From assembly GCA_027488195.1 (NCBI GenBank), contig JAIYCD010000230.1, positions 1 to 37,006 on the forward strand: a stretch of 37,006 nt of DNA, written 5' to 3'. Source of the DNA: Acetobacteraceae bacterium. GTDB taxonomy: Bacteria > Pseudomonadota > Alphaproteobacteria > Acetobacterales > Acetobacteraceae. The notes under the pieces were generated by a model. The model did not search any database. It was not told where the DNA came from and saw nothing but the letters and a program-made list of their open reading frames with translations. The position numbers and the translations under genes are program-made. Positions 1-7,632 of this stretch are shown here, piece after piece; position 1 is the stretch's first letter, and each line of letters starts with the position of its first letter.

Positions 1-153
1 GCGAATGCACCTGGGGGCGGGCGCATGCGGGGTTTTTTCGAGGGCGTCAAGCGATGGTTTCGTGGCGCGTGGGTGACCGCCGAAGCTTCAGTCTGGACGG
101 AGTTGAAAATGCGTCTTTGTCGCCCGGGAGAAGCCAGCGCGCTCATGGAATCA

Positions 154-478
154 TCAGGTCGGACCCTGCCGCGAGCCGGTTTCCAGCACCGCCCCGCCGA
201 GACCACGCCTGCGATGGGCCAGGTGGGTGACGACGCCCTCGATCACGCCGAAGCCCCGCGCGCACCGCTTGATATTCGGCACGATCACGCGCCTGCGGCG
301 TGAGACCAACCTCCTCGCGGAGTTCGCGACGCTGAGGCGGATCAGGTCCGGGCCCAGCATCGTCGCGCAGGGCCCGGCGGCCACCGCCTCCGCCACGCGG
401 CGGGTCCTGCGGATTGGGGTGCTGGTAAAGGGCGAGCAGGCCCGGGAAGTCCCGGGGCACTGCCAGCGCAAGTTCTGG
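154..478 (-). pseudogene. Decayed GNAT N-acetyltransferase
   Basis: Remnant of a GNAT acyltransferase, split over two reading frames. The first frame (about 478 down to 398) reads a typical N-terminus, with PGLLALYQHPNPQDPP. The second frame (about 397 down to 154) carries VIVPN, then GVIEGVVTH and HRRRGLGGAVLE, the acetyl-CoA-binding motif A of this family. Removing one base near 396-398 joins the two halves. After AVLE the sequence jumps to TGSRQGP and a stop, whereas family members have roughly fifteen more residues before TGS and a long C-terminus with FYE. So there is a frameshift plus a deletion and loss of the 3' end. It lies just downstream of the metallopeptidase gene on the same strand. 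The family match rests on my recognition of the motifs; non-functionality is a strong inference. Confidence 0.7.
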
Positions 479-485
479 CTTGGGT

Positions 486-1661
486 CTACCAGTCCTCGTC
501 TTCGTCGTCGTTGAAGTAACCCATGGCCATGCGCCGCTGATAGGCTGCTTCGGCGATGGTCAGGTTTTCCGCCGGCAGGCGCGCGCGTTCGATCACGATC
601 GTCGCGCCGCTCGGGTCCGCGCCCAGGCTGCGCTGCCATTCCTTGTACCCGTCCAGCACCAAGGCAAAGTTCCTGGGATACAGCAGGGCCGTCTCGGTCG
701 GGTCGTTCATGATGGCGCCGGTGGTATAGGCGATCTGGTCGTAGATATCGGCCGACCACGTCAGCCCCATGCCGGTGAAGCCGGTCGTCAGGTATTCGTC
801 GGGGCAGCCCACCATATGGCCGAATTCATGCAGGATCGCGGTCCTGTCGTTCCAGGCCCATTCCAGCAGGTTGATGGTATTGTCCCGGGACTTTTGGGCG
901 ACCGCCTGGCGGGACAGGCCCTGCGGTACCGGCGGCGGGTTGGCGACACTCAACTGGTAGGCATCGTCGTCATCGGTGAAGACCACGCTGAAGAGCAGAT
1001 CCTTCTTCGCCTTGCCGTCCTTGATGGTGCCGCAGTTCCAATAGCTTTGGATCTGGGTCTTGAAGCCGTTCTGGAATCTTTCGGTAAACTTGGTGCCGAA
1101 GGGGACGCCGATTTTCGGAATGGTGCGGATGCGAACCCGCACTTCAATCACCGGGCCGCGGTTCAGGAAGCCGAGCTTCACCGTCCAGGGGAAGGTGACG
1201 TTGGTCGCCGCGGTGTATTGCGACAGCACCCAGCCATTGCCATCCCATCGGTTGTACCAGGACCCCGGCCGGTAGGTGAGCGTCTGGGTGACGTCGCGGC
1301 GGAACATGAATTCCTGCTGCTCGGCCAGTTGCGCGCGCTTGCGGCCGAGCGCCGCGGCGGCGCGGAACGGGTCGCCCTTGAAGGGGCCCTTGGGCATGAT
1401 CGGCGGTGCCGCGGGGCGCGGCCAGCCGGCGGCCAGGTAGCGGTTGAGGTCCGAGACAGCGCCGGACTTGTTGCGGATGGACGTATCCCAGTCCGATTTG
1501 CCCTTCTGCCAGACATCGAACATCGCCTTCAGCGTGTTGAAGGTCTGCTGGCTCGGCGATCGGGTGTAGGCCTTCAGCGCCGCATCCAGATTCCGCAGGG
1601 CGGCGCTGCGGGGCTGCAAGGCGCCGGCACGGGTGCGGCTCATCCAGTCATCATACGTCAC
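486..1661 (-). CDS. Putative zinc metallopeptidase (HExxHxxGxxDE), uncharacterised
   Basis: 391-residue protein with the zincin motif HEFGHMVGCPDEY at about residues 278-290. His278, His282 and Asp288 would bind zinc and Glu279 would be the catalytic base. The HExxHxxGxxD form is that of metzincin-like peptidases. I see no signal peptide or membrane segment, so it is probably cytosolic or exported by an unconventional route. The N-terminal 120 residues are helical and charged, followed by a Trp/Tyr-rich segment (about 125-170) that could be a beta domain. The C-terminus is acidic (NDDEDEDW). The GTG start at 1661 is chosen because AAGGAGAGGAG lies about ten bases upstream; the open frame further upstream looks non-coding. 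It stands alone between hisA and a decayed GNAT. Substrate unknown; I do not recognise a named family. Confidence 0.75.
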   Translation of the reverse strand: MTYDDWMSRTRAGALQPRSAALRNLDAALKAYTRSPSQQTFNTLKAMFDVWQKGKSDWDTSIRNKSGAVSDLNRYLAAGWPRPAAPPIMPKGPFKGDPFRAAAALGRKRAQLAEQQEFMFRRDVTQTLTYRPGSWYNRWDGNGWVLSQYTAATNVTFPWTVKLGFLNRGPVIEVRVRIRTIPKIGVPFGTKFTERFQNGFKTQIQSYWNCGTIKDGKAKKDLLFSVVFTDDDDAYQLSVANPPPVPQGLSRQAVAQKSRDNTINLLEWAWNDRTAILHEFGHMVGCPDEYLTTGFTGMGLTWSADIYDQIAYTTGAIMNDPTETALLYPRNFALVLDGYKEWQRSLGADPSGATIVIERARLPAENLTIAEAAYQRRMAMGYFNDDEDEDW

Positions 1662-2016
1662 TGCGGAAGACTCCTCTCCTTCATGAGGCAGACATTCCCC
1701 AACTGGGTGGTGGGGCCAGCCGGTTTTGCGAAGCGAGCCACACGGCAGCGCCGCGCGCAACCCCAAATTGTATGGAAAGCAAGTGGCACGGCCACCACGC
1801 GAATACCCCCTCGCGCCCGATGCCCATGCCGCCTTCGACGCGGCTCGCTCCACCTGGGCATGGGGCCGCGGTGCGGCGATCACCATGAGGAGATGCATGA
1901 TTGGCACGCGCGGTACCATGACCTCGGCCATAGGGAAGGAGATCGCGTGATCATGCCGGGCGATCCGCGATAGCGGTCGAGCATGCCCGGGAGGTCCCCG
2001 GGCATCGCCCGCCGGA
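1662..2016. other. 355-base intergenic stretch
   Basis: No gene recognised on either strand. It holds the ribosome-binding site of the metallopeptidase (about 1671-1681 on the minus strand) and, next to hisA, the hairpin at 1983-2005. Open frames crossing it have arginine/proline-rich shadow composition and match nothing I know; in particular there is no trace of hisF or hisIE. No convincing promoter could be assigned. Confidence 0.6.
1983..2005 (-). terminator. Hairpin downstream of hisA
   Basis: Perfect 9-bp stem ATGCCCGGG / CCCGGGCAT with a 5-base loop, 12 bases beyond the hisA stop. There is no T-run after it, so it may stabilise the 3' end or act with Rho rather than be a classic intrinsic terminator. 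It marks the end of the his operon. Confidence 0.5.
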
Positions 2017-2751
2017 TCACGCCGCCGCCAGCGCCAGTGCCTCGGCCGGCGCGATGCGCCCGTCATAGAGCGCGCGACCCAGGATGCAGCCGGAAATCCC
2101 ATCCGCCGCCACGGCCTTCAGCGCCACCAGATCGGCGATGGAGGCGACGCCGCCCGAGGCGATCACCGGCGTCTCCAGCGCCAAGGCCAAAGCGCGCGTC
2201 TGCTCGACGTTTACGCCGCTCAGCATGCCGTCGCGGTCAATGTCGGTGTAGATGATGGCGGCCGCCCCGGCATCTTCCAATCGCAGCGCCAGATCCCGGG
2301 CGGGGAGGGTGCTGGTTTCGGCCCAGCCCTCGGTCGCCACCATGCCGCCGCGCGCATCAATGCCCACGACGACGCGGCCTGGAAATTGGCGGCAAGCCTG
2401 GCGCACGAATTGCGGGTCTTTCACGGCGGCCGAGCCGAGGATGACGCGCGTGATGCCGGCATTCAGCCAGGCCTCGACGGTCGGCAGGTTGCGGATGCCG
2501 CCTCCGAGCTGCACCGGCATGGGCGCGGCCGCCAGGATGCGCGCCACGGCCTCCGCATTGGCGGGCTTGCCGGCGAAGGCGCCATCGAGATCCACCACAT
2601 GCAGCCATTTGAACCCGTCGGCGGCGAAGCGCAGCGCCTGCTCGGCCGGGTCCTCGGCATAGATGGTGGCCTGGGCCATGTCGCCGCGCTGCAGGCGGAC
2701 GACGCGGCCCTGCTTGAGGTCGATGGCGGGGTAAAGGGTGAAGCCGCTCAT
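2017..2751 (-). CDS. hisA: Phosphoribosylformimino-AICAR ribotide isomerase HisA
   Basis: Cytosolic (beta/alpha)8 isomerase of histidine biosynthesis, opening the ribose ring of ProFAR to give PRFAR. The protein has 244 residues, normal for the family. The N-terminal catalytic Asp is Asp11 (AIDLKQG) and the second is Asp132 (GIDARGG). Phosphate-binding loops are LGGGIR (82-87) and the C-terminal ASGGVAS region. YTDIDRDG around 168-175 is the usual substrate-loop signature. The start ATG overlaps the upstream GNAT stop (ATGA), indicating translational coupling. The enzyme normally hands PRFAR to HisF-HisH; hisH is in this operon but hisF is not, and a hairpin and an unrelated peptidase follow instead. 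Confidence 0.97.
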   Translation of the reverse strand: MSGFTLYPAIDLKQGRVVRLQRGDMAQATIYAEDPAEQALRFAADGFKWLHVVDLDGAFAGKPANAEAVARILAAAPMPVQLGGGIRNLPTVEAWLNAGITRVILGSAAVKDPQFVRQACRQFPGRVVVGIDARGGMVATEGWAETSTLPARDLALRLEDAGAAAIIYTDIDRDGMLSGVNVEQTRALALALETPVIASGGVASIADLVALKAVAADGISGCILGRALYDGRIAPAEALALAAA

Positions 2752-3335
2752 GTCTTGATCCGCCCCAGCGCATCGGCCGTGCTGCGGCCATGCTGGGGTT
2801 CCAGCAGGCGATAATAGAAATATCCGGCGATGGTCTCGCCATTCACCCGCGCATAGGCCGGATGCGTGCCCCAGCGCACATAGCCCAGCCGTTCGAACAG
2901 CGTGATCGCGGTCTCCTGCGTGGCGCGGACATCGAGGTTCAGCACGCGGATGCCCATGCTCGCCGCGCGCTCCTCCACGCGCCGCACCAGAAGCCGCGCC
3001 AGGCCGAAACCGCGCGCATAGGGGGCGATGAAGGCGTGGGTAAGCTGCGCGGTGAAGCCCTGCGCTTCGTTGTTGCGCGGCGGACGGACCATCTGCGCGC
3101 TGCCCACCACCTCGCCATCCAGACGCGCGACGAAGAATTCACGCTCCGGCACCAGCATCACGCCGCGGAAATGGCGTTCGAGGGCGGAGCGGCTTTGCGC
3201 CTCCACCCAGCCGAAGCCGCCGCCTTCCACGATGGCGGCATTGGTCGCCTCGCAGAGGTCGGCTAGGTCATGCGGGTCGAGCATGTCCACCCGCTCGACC
3301 TCCAGGCGATGTACGACGGCAGGCTCGGAACTCAT
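2748..3335 (-). CDS. GNAT family N-acetyltransferase in the his operon
   Basis: 195-residue GNAT protein. The acetyl-CoA pyrophosphate-binding region is [17 protein letters not shown] (motif A, with R/Q-x-x-G-x-A as ARGFGLA), followed by a helix and by [20 protein letters not shown], the typical beta5 to C-terminal helix segment. The start at 3335 is preferred over 3344 because its ATG overlaps the hisH stop as ATGA, like the other junctions of the operon; its own stop overlaps the hisA start the same way. Substrate unknown. Its position between hisH and hisA shows co-expression with histidine biosynthesis but does not prove a role in it. Confidence 0.88.
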   Translation of the reverse strand: MSSEPAVVHRLEVERVDMLDPHDLADLCEATNAAIVEGGGFGWVEAQSRSALERHFRGVMLVPEREFFVARLDGEVVGSAQMVRPPRNNEAQGFTAQLTHAFIAPYARGFGLARLLVRRVEERAASMGIRVLNLDVRATQETAITLFERLGYVRWGTHPAYARVNGETIAGYFYYRLLEPQHGRSTADALGRIKT

Positions 3336-3967
3336 GGGGCCCACCGGAGGAAATTGTGCAGGATACGCAGGCCCACGGCCGCGCTCTTCTCCACATGGAA
3401 TTGCGTGCCGATGATGTTGTCGCGCCCGAGGATGGCCGGCACCGGCCCGCCGTAATCCGTGGTGGCCAGCACATCGCCGGGTTCGCCGCCGCGCCAGGCG
3501 TAGGAATGCACGAAATAGGCGTGGTCGCCAGGTTGCAGGCCTTCCAGCACCGGATGCACGCCGGGCGTGAAATCCAGCGTGTTCCAGCCCATCTGTGGTA
3601 GGGGCAGCACGGCGCCATCCGGGCCGCGCGGGTCCATCTCCGCCACCTCGCCGGGCAGCCAGGCGAGACCGGGCGTGCTGCCATGCTCCAGCCCGCGCTC
3701 GGCCAGCAATTGCAGGCCGACGCAGATGCCGAGAAAGGGCTTCCGATGCACCTGCACCTGCTCATAGAGCGCGGCGACCATCCCCTCCAGCCCCGCGCGG
3801 CAGGCGGCGAAGGCGCCCTGGCCGGGCAGCACGATGCGGTCGGCGTGGATCAGCGTCTCCGGCTCGCGCGTGATCTCGACGGTGAGGGGGCCATCGGCCA
3901 CGCGCTCCAGCGCGCGGCGCACGGAGGCGAGGTTGCCCGAGCCCGGGTCAATCACCGCCACCCTCAT
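3332..3967 (-). CDS. hisH: Imidazole glycerol phosphate synthase glutaminase subunit HisH
   Basis: Class I glutamine amidotransferase that makes ammonia for HisF in the conversion of PRFAR to IGP and AICAR. The 211-residue protein carries the full triad: nucleophile Cys82 in GICVGLQLL, and His191 and Glu193 in TQFHVEKS. The oxyanion-strand motif PGQGAF (48-53) and the PQMGWN motif are also present. The upstream DUF2628 gene and the downstream GNAT both overlap it by four bases. It is an obligate partner of HisF, whose gene is not in this window. Confidence 0.97.
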   Translation of the reverse strand: MRVAVIDPGSGNLASVRRALERVADGPLTVEITREPETLIHADRIVLPGQGAFAACRAGLEGMVAALYEQVQVHRKPFLGICVGLQLLAERGLEHGSTPGLAWLPGEVAEMDPRGPDGAVLPLPQMGWNTLDFTPGVHPVLEGLQPGDHAYFVHSYAWRGGEPGDVLATTDYGGPVPAILGRDNIIGTQFHVEKSAAVGLRILHNFLRWAP

Positions 3968-4371
3968 CGCCGTGCCTCCGCGGCATAGAGCGGCAGCAGG
4001 CGCGGTTCGGCCTGGAGCAGCCGGGCCAGCGCGCCCTCGGCGCTTTGCGCCTGCACCACATGGGCGAGGCTCCAGCCACGGCGCGCGAGCGTCCAGCGGC
4101 GCAGATCCTGCCCCTGGAAGCCCAGCAGCAGATGCGCGGCGAGGGCCAGGGCGATGCCATAGGGATCAGGCAGGACGTTCACGGCCACCAGCCCCACCAG
4201 CACGCCGAGCCCAGCGAGCCAGGCGCGATGCACGAAGAGCCAGAAGGGCCCGAAGACGAAGGCCCAGACGGAGAAGCCCTCCGGGATCAGCAGCGGCGGC
4301 TTGCCGAGTCCCGTGGCAGGAACGGAGCCACGGCCAGCGCCGGGCGGGAGGTGAACGGTCCAGCTGCGCAT
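3964..4371 (-). CDS. DUF2628-like small membrane protein in the his operon
   Basis: 135-residue protein. The N-terminus is soluble, then FSVWAFVFGPFWLFVHRAWLAG and a following hydrophobic stretch (about residues 34-90) form two or three membrane segments. The FGPFWLFYHRAW-like motif is what I associate with DUF2628 proteins, which are often seen in alphaproteobacterial histidine operons. The C-terminus is cytosolic-looking and rich in Ala, Leu and Arg. Its ATG overlaps the hisB stop by one base (TGATG) and its stop overlaps the hisH start, so it is translated within the operon. No function is known to me. Confidence 0.85.
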   Translation of the reverse strand: MRSWTVHLPPGAGRGSVPATGLGKPPLLIPEGFSVWAFVFGPFWLFVHRAWLAGLGVLVGLVAVNVLPDPYGIALALAAHLLLGFQGQDLRRWTLARRGWSLAHVVQAQSAEGALARLLQAEPRLLPLYAAEARR

Positions 4372-4982
4372 CAGCCCTCCAGCACGCCCTTGGTGGAGGG
4401 AATGGCGCCGCGCTGGCGCGGATCGGGCTCGACCGCCATGCGCAGGGCGCGGGCGAAGGCCTTGAAGCAGGCCTCCGCGATGTGATGCGCGTTGGTGCCG
4501 GCCTTCTGGGTGATGTGGCAGGTCAGGCCCGCATTCATCACCAGGGCGCGGAAGAACTCCTCGAAGAGTTCCGTGTCCATCTCGCCCACCTTGTCGCGCG
4601 GGAAGGTCACGCTCCAGGCGAGGAAGGGGCGGCCGGAGATGTCGATGGCGCATTCGGCCAGCGCCTCATCCATCGGCATGAGGGAGTGGCCGAATCGGGT
4701 GATGCCGCGCTTCTCGCCCAGCGCGGCCTTGATGGCCTGGCCGAGGACGATGCCGCAATCCTCCGTCGTGTGGTGGAAATCAATATGCAGGTCGCCCTTC
4801 GCGGTGAGCGCGAGGTCCAGCAGCCCGTGCCGCGTGAGCGCATGCAGCATGTGGTCCAGGAAGCCGATGCCGGTGGCGATCTCGGCCTTGCCGGTGCCGT
4901 CCAGGTTGAGCCGGGCCTGGATGTCGGTCTCGGCGGTGGTGCGGGCGATCTCGGCGCGGCGGGTCACGGAGGTGGGCTGCAT
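4371..4982 (-). CDS. hisB: Imidazoleglycerol-phosphate dehydratase HisB
   Basis: Mn-dependent dehydratase converting IGP to imidazole-acetol phosphate. The 203-residue monofunctional form has both metal-binding repeats: HHTTED at 70-75 and HHIAE at 166-170, plus EIATGIGFLDHM near 34-45. The start at 4982 (MQPTSVTRRAE) is chosen by homology and a GAGGTG ribosome-binding site upstream; longer open frames run into non-coding sequence. It is the first gene of the minus-strand operon and is divergent from hemJ, sharing about 106 bases of promoter region. Confidence 0.97.
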   Translation of the reverse strand: MQPTSVTRRAEIARTTAETDIQARLNLDGTGKAEIATGIGFLDHMLHALTRHGLLDLALTAKGDLHIDFHHTTEDCGIVLGQAIKAALGEKRGITRFGHSLMPMDEALAECAIDISGRPFLAWSVTFPRDKVGEMDTELFEEFFRALVMNAGLTCHITQKAGTNAHHIAEACFKAFARALRMAVEPDPRQRGAIPSTKGVLEG

Positions 4983-5088
4983 GGGCGCACCTCTAATCCT
5001 CCCGAGGGCAGAAGGCCAGCGCCGGGGATTCCCGCGCCGCGCTTTCCCGGCGATGATGGAGGTCCCCATTCCCGCAGGAGCCTCGACC

Positions 5089-5538
5089 GTGGAATTTCTG
5101 GCCCCCGCCTATCTCTGGGTGAAATCCTTCCATCTCATGGCGGTCATGGCCTGGATGGCGGGGCTCTTCTACCTGCCGCGCCTCTATGTCTATCACTGCG
5201 AGATCCCGCAGGGCGGCGGCGTGGAGCATGAGCGCTTCAAGAAGATGGAGCGCCTGCTGCTGCGCGCCATCATGAACCCTAGCATGATCGTCACCTGGCT
5301 GCTGGGGCTGGTGCTGGTGGCGACGCCGGGCGTCGTCTCCTGGACCTCGGGCTGGTGGCACGTGAAGCTGCTGAGCGTGCTGGGGATGACCTGGTTCCAC
5401 ATGTATCTCGCCAAGCACCGCAAGGCCTTCGAGCGCGACGAGCGGCTGTTTCCCCAGCGTCATTGGCGGATCATGAACGAAGTGCCGACGCTGCTGATGA
5501 TCGTCATCGTCATCATGGTGATCGTGAAACCTTTCTGA
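5089..5538 (+). CDS. hemJ: Protoporphyrinogen IX oxidase HemJ
   Basis: Integral membrane protein of the HemJ/UPF0093 family, which oxidises protoporphyrinogen IX in many alphaproteobacteria lacking HemY/HemG. The 149 residues give four membrane segments. Family signatures are YLWVKSFHLMAVMAWMAG (His15 conserved), YLPRLYVYH, LLRAIMNPSMI and WWHVKL, with RIMNEVPTLLMI near the C-terminus. The GTG start at 5089 is preferred because CAGGAG sits eight bases upstream and the product matches family length; in-frame ATGs at 5053 and 5056 would add about a dozen residues. It directly precedes rho, an arrangement common near alphaproteobacterial origins. Confidence 0.93.
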   Translation: MEFLAPAYLWVKSFHLMAVMAWMAGLFYLPRLYVYHCEIPQGGGVEHERFKKMERLLLRAIMNPSMIVTWLLGLVLVATPGVVSWTSGWWHVKLLSVLGMTWFHMYLAKHRKAFERDERLFPQRHWRIMNEVPTLLMIVIVIMVIVKPF

Positions 5539-5574
5539 TCCCGGCTTGACAATCCCTTTTGACGCGGGGGGCCG

Positions 5575-5603
5575 TTGACGCGCGGGCTGCGGCTCCCTAC
5601 GTT
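5575..5603 (+). promoter_or_regulatory. Probable rho promoter
   Basis: TTGACG, 17 bases, TACGTT: good match to the housekeeping alphaproteobacterial consensus. It would give a leader of about 130 bases before the rho ATG, long enough for autoregulation. An overlapping TTGACA at 5545 has no good partner -10. Confidence 0.55.
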
Positions 5604-5740
5604 CTCAGCGTCGGCCCTTCCGGACCGATCCCTCCCTTCCGACCGCCGAGCCCGCCGCCGCTTCCATGCGTGGCGCGCATGTCGGGGCCCGCGACATCGC
5701 CCCCGGCGTTCTCCCCGCGACGAACCTTTTCGGATGCTGC

Positions 5741-7012
5741 ATGCACCTCTCAGAACTCAAGGCGAAGACGCCGCCCGAACTCCTCGCCTTCGCGGAGGAG
5801 CTTGGGGTTGAGAACGCCTCCATCCTGCGCAAGCAGGACATCATGTTCGCCATCCTCAAGACCTTCGCCGACAATGACCAGGCGATCTATGGCGAGGGCA
5901 CGCTGGAAATCCTCAGCGACGGCTTCGGCTATCTCCGCAGCCCGCAGGCGAATTTCCTTCCCGGCCCCGACGACATCTATGTCAGCCCCGCCCAGGTGCG
6001 CCGCTTCGGCCTGCGCACCGGCGACACGGTGGAAGGCCAGATCCGCGCGCCCAAGGATGGTGAGCGGGATTTCGCCATGCTCAAGGTGAACGCGGTGAAT
6101 TTCGAGCCGCCCGAGGCACTGCGCCACCGCATCAACTTCGACAACCTGACGCCGCTCTACCCGACCCGTCGCCTCAAGATGGAGATCGAAGGGCAGGAGA
6201 CGCCGAAGGGTGTGCAGAAGGACAACACGCACCGCGTGATCGACCTGATCGCGCCGATCGGCATGGGGCAGCGCGCGCTGATCGTGGCCCCGCCGCGCAC
6301 CGGCAAGACGGTGATGCTGCAGAACATCGCCAAGTCCATCACCGCCAACCACCCCGACGTCTTCCTCATGGTGCTGCTGATCGACGAGCGGCCCGAGGAA
6401 GTGACGGACATGGCGCGCACCGTGCGCGGCGAAGTCGTGGCCTCGACCTTCGACGAGCCGGCGACGCGCCACGTCCAGGTGACGGAGATGGTGCTGGAGA
6501 AGGCCAAGCGCCTGGTCGAGCACAAGCGCGATGTCGTGATCCTGCTTGATTCGATCACGCGCCTGGGCCGTGCCTACAACTCGGTCGTGCCCTCCTCCGG
6601 CAAGGTGCTGACGGGCGGCGTGGACGCCAATGCGCTGCAGCGGCCGAAGCGCTTCTTCGGTGCGGCGCGCAACATCGAGGAAGGCGGTTCGCTGACCATC
6701 ATCGCGACGGCCCTGATCGACACGGGCAGCCGCATGGACGAGGTGATCTTCGAAGAGGTCAAGGGCACCGGCAATTCCGAGCTGATCCTGGACCGCAAGC
6801 TCTCCGACAAGCGCGTCTTCCCCGCCATCGACATCACCAAGTCCGGCACCCGCAAGGAAGAGCTGCTGGTGGAGCGCGGCACGCTCAGCAAGATGTGGGT
6901 GCTGCGCCGCATCCTGAACCCGATGGGCACGCAGGACGCGATGGAGTTCCTGACCGACAAGCTGAAATACAGCAAGACGAACCAGGACTTCTTTGATGCG
7001 ATGAACACCTGA
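5741..7012 (+). CDS. rho: Transcription termination factor Rho
   Basis: Hexameric RNA-dependent ATPase that ends transcription of untranslated RNA. The 423-residue protein has the N-terminal Rho-N helical domain (1-45), the cold-shock RNA-binding domain with RNP1-like DGFGYLR (60-66), Walker A APPRTGKT (183-190), the Walker [14 protein letters not shown] segment, the Q-loop/R-loop region [14 protein letters not shown], and the C-terminal arginine-rich ATPase core. Start 5741 (MHLSELK) is the conserved Rho N-terminus; the 25 codons upstream in frame look like leader. The stop codon is embedded in a 15-bp hairpin (see 6995-7072). Confidence 0.98.
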   Translation: MHLSELKAKTPPELLAFAEELGVENASILRKQDIMFAILKTFADNDQAIYGEGTLEILSDGFGYLRSPQANFLPGPDDIYVSPAQVRRFGLRTGDTVEGQIRAPKDGERDFAMLKVNAVNFEPPEALRHRINFDNLTPLYPTRRLKMEIEGQETPKGVQKDNTHRVIDLIAPIGMGQRALIVAPPRTGKTVMLQNIAKSITANHPDVFLMVLLIDERPEEVTDMARTVRGEVVASTFDEPATRHVQVTEMVLEKAKRLVEHKRDVVILLDSITRLGRAYNSVVPSSGKVLTGGVDANALQRPKRFFGAARNIEEGGSLTIIATALIDTGSRMDEVIFEEVKGTGNSELILDRKLSDKRVFPAIDITKSGTRKEELLVERGTLSKMWVLRRILNPMGTQDAMEFLTDKLKYSKTNQDFFDAMNT

Positions 7013-7072
7013 CGGTGTTCGTCGCATCGGCTGCGTCTGGCACGCCTGCGGCGTGACGCGATGAACACCTGA
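6995..7072 (+). terminator. Three-segment hairpin array at the rho stop codon
   Basis: Segment A (6995-7009) pairs over 15 bp, one being G-U, with segment B (7014-7028); the loop TGAC holds the rho stop. Segment A is then repeated at 7055-7069 (A', the surrounding 18 bases matching 17/18), which can also pair with B, with one mismatch and one wobble. A separate 6-bp hairpin CACGCC-TGC-GGCGTG lies at 7041-7055. A-B and B-A' pairings are mutually exclusive. No T-run follows, so termination by itself is uncertain. Confidence 0.6.
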
Positions 7073-7148
7073 TCGCGCGCCCCGACGGGGGCGGGATTGG
7101 GGCATGGCCGTTCATGATCCGGCCATGTTTCGCGGTCAAGCTTCAGCC

Positions 7149-7307
7149 ATGCCGATGATCGCGCTTCCCCTGCTGTTGCTGTGCGGCCTGCTGGCCGGAT
7201 GTGCCCAGCCGCGGGGGGCGCCGTCGGATGGCTATGGACTTCGCGGGCCGCCACCGGGCAGCTTTCTGTTCCGCCAGCGGGACATTGCCAACCATCCGGG
7301 AAATTGA
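7149..7307 (+). CDS. Small predicted lipoprotein
   Basis: 52-residue product with a lipoprotein signal: a hydrophobic stretch (residues 3-15) followed by lipobox LLAGC with Cys18. The mature part is about 35 residues, rich in Gly and Pro, with no recognisable domain. Start 7149 places Met close to the hydrophobic core; upstream in-frame ATGs at 7104 and 7125 would give an unusual N-terminal extension. No strong ribosome-binding site is visible. It is followed after 75 bases by another small lipoprotein gene. It could be a spurious frame; the lipobox is the main support. Confidence 0.5.
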   Translation: MPMIALPLLLLCGLLAGCAQPRGAPSDGYGLRGPPPGSFLFRQRDIANHPGN

Positions 7308-7382
7308 TCCGATGGCCCCTGCGAAGCTTCAGCTTGCCGCCTGACAGGCAGGTCGGTTTCCGCCAACAAGGAGAACACCATC

Positions 7383-7628
7383 ATGCGATCCACTTTCACG
7401 GCGCTCGGTCTTTGCGGCCTTCTGGCCCTGGGCGCCTGCACCAATCCGAATGACCCGGGCCAGCGGGCCGCGGGTGGCGCGCTGCTTGGCGCCGGCACGG
7501 GTGCGGCGATCGGCGCCATTGCCGGCGGTGGCCGCGGGGCGGCCATCGGCGCGATCACCGGCGGCGCGGTCGGCGCGGCGACCGGCGTGATCACCACGCC
7601 GCAACCGCAGCCCCAAGCCTTCAAGTGA
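7383..7628 (+). CDS. Glycine-zipper lipoprotein
   Basis: 81-residue protein with signal peptide and lipobox LGAC (Cys19). The mature part is a glycine-zipper region (about 30-70) built from GGALLGAGTG, GAIAGGGRG and GGAVGAATG, as in YMGG/OsmB-like outer-membrane lipoproteins, and ends in a Gln/Pro tail. A clear ribosome-binding site AAGGAG lies about nine bases before the ATG. The next gene starts four bases after its stop, so the two are probably co-translated. Likely an outer-membrane or envelope-stress lipoprotein; the specific role is unknown. Confidence 0.85.
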   Translation: MRSTFTALGLCGLLALGACTNPNDPGQRAAGGALLGAGTGAAIGAIAGGGRGAAIGAITGGAVGAATGVITTPQPQPQAFK

Positions 7629-7632
7629 TCGC

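Noticed and set aside
25-303. Plus-strand frame of 92 codons at the left edge
   Set aside because: Overlaps the legible GNAT relic on the other strand and has no homology signal or ribosome-binding site.
1783-1800. Sigma-54-like TGGCACG near 1784
   Set aside because: The TTGC half is missing at the required spacing.
480-1973. 497-codon plus-strand frame opposite the metallopeptidase
   Set aside because: No recognisable domain; the opposite strand has a zinc motif, a good ribosome-binding site and plausible composition.
1662-2016. Degraded hisF or hisIE next to hisA
   Set aside because: I looked for the HisF N-terminal signature in the minus-strand frames and found nothing resembling it.
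7079-7094. CGCCCC/GGGGGCG hairpin after rho as an intrinsic terminator
   Set aside because: Short stem and no T-run; the 15-bp stem at 6995-7028 is much stronger.
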